Source of the DNA: Pelargonium tetragonum | Taxonomy: Eukaryota > Streptophyta > Magnoliopsida > Geraniales > Geraniaceae | Assembly: GCA_036897445.1 (NCBI GenBank) | Contig: JAYMTL010000090.1 | Span: forward strand, 1-64,000 | Reading direction: 5' to 3' | Length of the DNA: 64,000 bases | Part shown: positions 60,453 through 64,000 of the stretch, piece by piece | How the letters are laid out: each line of letters starts with the position of its first letter | Position numbering within the stretch: the first letter of the stretch is position 1 | Program-made: the position numbers and the translations under genes | The notes under the pieces: generated by a model | Database searches by the model: none | Told to the model about the DNA's origin: nothing | The model's input: the letters and a program-made list of their open reading frames with translations, nothing else

Positions 60453-63171
60453 ATTAAACTTTCATTTCAATAGAAAACTTCGAAAAAGTGCAGCTCTACA
60501 TTAAGAGGCAGGTCGTTGAATTCCTTTTGTTTCATTTCTAAGTTCCTATAAGGCTTCCTGTAGGATCCACTACTAGTTAATTTCTTGGAAGTTTGTCTGA
60601 ATTACAACCTTTTAGTAACTAGTTTCCAAGAAAAAAAGAAGAGAATGGTGTAAATTAGGATCCTTTGAGAAGTAGCAATTTTTATACCGGCCCTATTAAG
60701 TCTACGGGGTGCGGTTAGATTTATCTGGATATTTTTCTTGTTTAAATCTTTAGGGTGTTATCCATGAGAAAGCCCTTTTAAATTTATTGTTAAAAATTAA
60801 AGACCTAAAGCTTTACTAAGGCCAGATAATACCCATTAATTTTAATTAGCATCCCCTCTCTTTATTTACATTAATTCTTCAGGACCGCAAAAAAGTAGCT
60901 TACTAGGGCATTCCCTTTTTTGCGTCGACAAGGAAGCTTTACTGGTGAATAAACCTTGCAAGAAGGAGATCCTTTAAGGTCAGCCTCCTTTGGATTCAAC
61001 CCCTTCTAGAATATTTCAGGTTGTGGCATCTTGTGAACCCCCGACTCTTTCTAAGTGTATCTCGAGAGTTTCAAAAGGACTCTCCTGAACAAAAGTTAAA
61101 CCTCACCCGTATTTATCTCTTATAGAAATTCCGAATAATATAATTGTTCAAGTTGATATTTTAAAAAAGAGGTGTAGATCCTGCTGAAATAGAATTTTGT
61201 AAATCCCTAATCAGGGAAACTCTGGGATTCTCCTTAACAGTACACAAAGTGCTGTTGTCTCGATATTCTAATAAAAAGAAATTCCTACCCAACTAGGAAA
61301 AACCAGGTAACCCCCGGTTAGGTAGTGAAACATAAAAGAGAAGTCTATTTATTAGTATTAGGATCCGGGGAGCCCTTCCTTATAGGGTATACTAAACTAA
61401 AAATTAGCCTTTACTATTCCGCGAGTATAACCTTATTGCTATAGTTTTAAGTAACTACTAAACGAAAACCTTTATTATAAAGGATTTGTCGTTACCCAGA
61501 GCCAATAAGCTTTATTCCTCGAATTTAGCGACATCTCATTAGTATTTTCTTATTAAGTAAGAGTTTCCTATATTTCATTCTTGGTCAGAATCTTATTTAT
61601 TTGTGGAGACCCTACATAGCTAGAGCTACTTTTAATATACTCTATATGGAAATCCGAGGGGACCTTTACTTGTATCCATTATTAGTAGGGTAACACTTGC
61701 CCACAGGGAAAGAGCTTTTTTAGGATATATACATAACTTGACTTTGCTAGGCCTTTTAAGTTTCAATTCTGGGTCTTATAAAATAAAGGAAGTATTATAA
61801 ACTCAAACTTCTCTGGTCTGGAGCTTAGCCTAGCTAGGATGTTTCTCTTATCTAATTTTGAAAATCTAGTTCATATCTTAAGCAATTACAGCACTACAAC
61901 TCTCCCTAAAAGTCTTGAGTCTTGCTAGGTGCTCTAGTTAATCTAGTACGCTTTTTAGGAAGTATAGGGCTCAATAATGAGGGGTTTTACAAAGGAAGGA
62001 CTTTTAACAATGGGGTTCACTTTAAGATATGACAGGGTTAAGCAGAACAATTATCGCGTATTCTTTAAGCCCACGCCCGTTACATTTTTAGGTTTTAATT
62101 GAACAAAGAACAGAAATAGCTCAGACAAGGGAGCTTAACACTTGTACTAGAGCAGACTTTACAGGTATAAACCTAGTTTAGGTAAATTTACTCCTAAGGA
62201 TATAAGGCCCCTTACAGGAGCGCTGTTGGATCCTTCTTTCTATAATTATAGTAGCAGACGCCTTACATAGCACGACTTGGCCAATCCATTAGTTAAAGAA
62301 GGCAAGTAGACCTTTTTCAATTATACATTGTAATTTCTTCCTTTAATGAACTGGAGTCTGTTGGTTGATATAAGCTTGTACTTTACTTGTATTAGGACTT
62401 TGCTGTGTTTCCTTATTTGATTAGAGACCCTTTTCGAACGAGCGCTTCCAGTTTTAGTTCTCTTGCTTTTTGGACTCAGAAAGATGCGCACTAACTACCT
62501 AATTTAGAGAGTGATTTATAAAGTATATGGAGAGTCTTCTAGGCAATTCGGTTACTTTTTAAATGAACAATCCTTTGTATAAGTTTAGCTCGGTTCGATT
62601 TGGCTTTATCCTATATTATTTACTTACACAATTTATGCCCCTACTTTGGGGTTGGACACTCCTCTAGCTTTAATAAAAACTATTCTAAGGACCTCCCTTA
62701 TCCTTATTATTAAATTAAAGTGGTGCCCGTGTGTGCAAATTAATAAGTTCCTAGTTATACCCTTATTAAAAAAATCTGCACTATACTCTTCAAAGTCAAA
62801 GACTAACTAAAGGGGGTCCTGTAAAGTACCTCTTTAATTAGGGTTTAGCTTATTGTAAAACGTAACTCTAAATAGTGAGTGCCCTGAATTTTACCGGGGC
62901 CCATTCCTAGTTATTGTAAGAGACAACTTGTCCTAAAGGGCTAAAAATTTAAAGACAATTAAGATATGCCCCTTAACTACAATATTAATTCTTGAAGGTG
63001 CTTAGATTCTTCAAAACTCTTACTTTCTTTAGCCCCGGGAATTCATGTATATAACTAAAACTGTATGCTGAATGCTGATATTTTTAGTGTAGCGCAGGTT
63101 AAAGAAGCCATAATAATAATATATTTCAAAGGCACCGGTGCTAAAGTGGGCTCCTTCTTTGAATAGAGAGA

Positions 63172-63183
63172 GAGGGGCCCCTC
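63172..63183. repeat. 12-bp GC-cluster palindrome
   Basis: GAGGGGCCCCTC is a perfect palindrome and the strongest single GC cluster in the window. It follows a purine-rich GAATAGAGAGA run. Type example of the clusters described in the findings. Confidence 0.6.
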
Positions 63184-64000
63184 AGTCATTTATGAAATGC
63201 CGTTATAAAGTCAAATTAGTAGCATAGAGTTTAATAAATCTCTAATTAGGCTTAAACCTATAACTTTAAAAGGAGCTGGAGCTCGTTTGAGCAGTTTACT
63301 ATTAATCACGAGCTCCTAAACCTTGCTTAAGCTCTTTAGACGGGCTTCTTAAAAAAAACTTTATTTCTGAATTAAAGGTCTGATCAAAAAAAGGGTTCTC
63401 CTTTTCATTTTAAGGGGGGGCGCTTTTGCCGTTGATAGAATGAGAATCTTTAAAGTTTTAGTTTGGATTAGGTATTCACAAGAAAAAGTTCCTTTTTTTA
63501 GGTAAATCCTGGGTGAAAGAAAGAGGCTCGAGTCGGGCGTTATAAGAGCTTGTACCGAGGGCTCCTCCGCGTGGAATACGTGCTGTTATAATTTGTAGTT
63601 TTGAGAGTGATTTATAGCATTTAGGCTTATAACTGGAGTTAGAGCTAATACTTTTAGGATTGTCTAGAAAAAGCCTTTAATAGTTTAATTTAAAAGGGGC
63701 TCTCCTTAAACATTCTTATTATACTAAAGCTATTCAAAATTTACGAGGCACCTCTCTCCTAAATAAAGATTCTATACAGGTACAGAACAAGGGTTTACAT
63801 TCTTTTACTTAAATGGGTACTCTATTACTTTCTTAATGGGTAAGGGTAGTACTATTACTAAAAAACGTCTATTTAATTAACAAATCTAGGATACTTCAAA
63901 AATTTTACTAAAAATAGATAGGTTGTAAGGTATAGCTCTCTGGCTAGGCGTATAGAATCACTTAGATGTAGATAGAAAACCCCATAACTGTCCAATTTAT

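Larger units (their letters stand above)
58931..64000. other. gene-free stretch rich in GC clusters
   Basis: Only one frame reaches 60 codons (60304-60504, plus; 66 codons, no motif). GGGCCC lies at 59555-59560, 62897-62902 and 63175-63180. GGATCC is at 60563-60568, 60658-60663, 61361-61366 and 62228-62233. A seven-G run is at 63414-63420 and GGTACCCC near 59694. T-rich plus strand dominates 59.9-60.5 kb. TTCTTGGAA near 60581 and TTCCAAGAA near 60625 can pair over a long loop, which is within chance. Confidence 0.55.

Noticed and set aside
1-64000. CRISPR arrays, insertion sequences, phage genes, LTR elements, LINE or SINE copies
   Set aside because: No regularly spaced repeats, no transposase, reverse transcriptase or integrase motifs, no terminal repeats and no poly-A tails were seen. 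Tandem repeats and microsatellites are also absent.

Overview
I can support no protein-coding gene, rRNA gene or intact tRNA gene anywhere in these 64 kb. By eye the DNA is AT-rich, with GC in the mid-thirties percent. At that composition about 7% of random codons are stops, so the longest chance reading frame in six frames should be near 125 codons. The longest frames here are 128, 111 and 96 codons, and none has a recognisable motif. That coding density rules out ordinary bacterial, archaeal, phage or plasmid DNA. It points to eukaryotic non-coding DNA, either a very gene-poor stretch of an enlarged organelle genome or unusual nuclear intergenic DNA. Four things lean, weakly, toward an organelle: no recognisable transposons, no microsatellites, A/T homopolymers no longer than chance allows, and many tiny GC-rich palindromic clusters. 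Expanded plastid or mitochondrial genomes of green algae, or dinoflagellate mitochondrial DNA, are possibilities rather than identifications. I cannot exclude an artificial or control sequence, but a 27-bp exact repeat and a diffuse repeat family argue against a simple shuffle.

Layout. The background is AT-rich DNA punctuated every 100-150 bp or so by GC-rich clusters of 8-14 bp of the type GGGG-NN-CCC. These include at least 13 GGGCCC and 22 GGATCC sites. Within it lie islands of about 70-250 bp that are poor in such clusters and rich in CTA/TAG/CAG words. They sit near 5.7, 7.8, 8.5, 14.6, 24.8, 43.85, 46.7, 48.3 and 58.85 kb. Several share words such as GCTACAG-N4-ATAAGA and GATACAGAA and look like decayed copies of one family. 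The first six read on the plus strand and the last three on the minus strand. A 27-bp exact repeat occurs at 18.57 and 50.75 kb.

The most gene-like part is 47.3-49.1 kb. In order it holds a 111-codon frame of unknown meaning, a strong hairpin followed by eight T residues (terminator-like), one island, and a 500-bp block with several hairpins, a 16-bp direct repeat and tRNA-like boxes. If anything in the window is expressed, I would look there first. Pathway or operon statements are not possible, because no gene with a known role is present.
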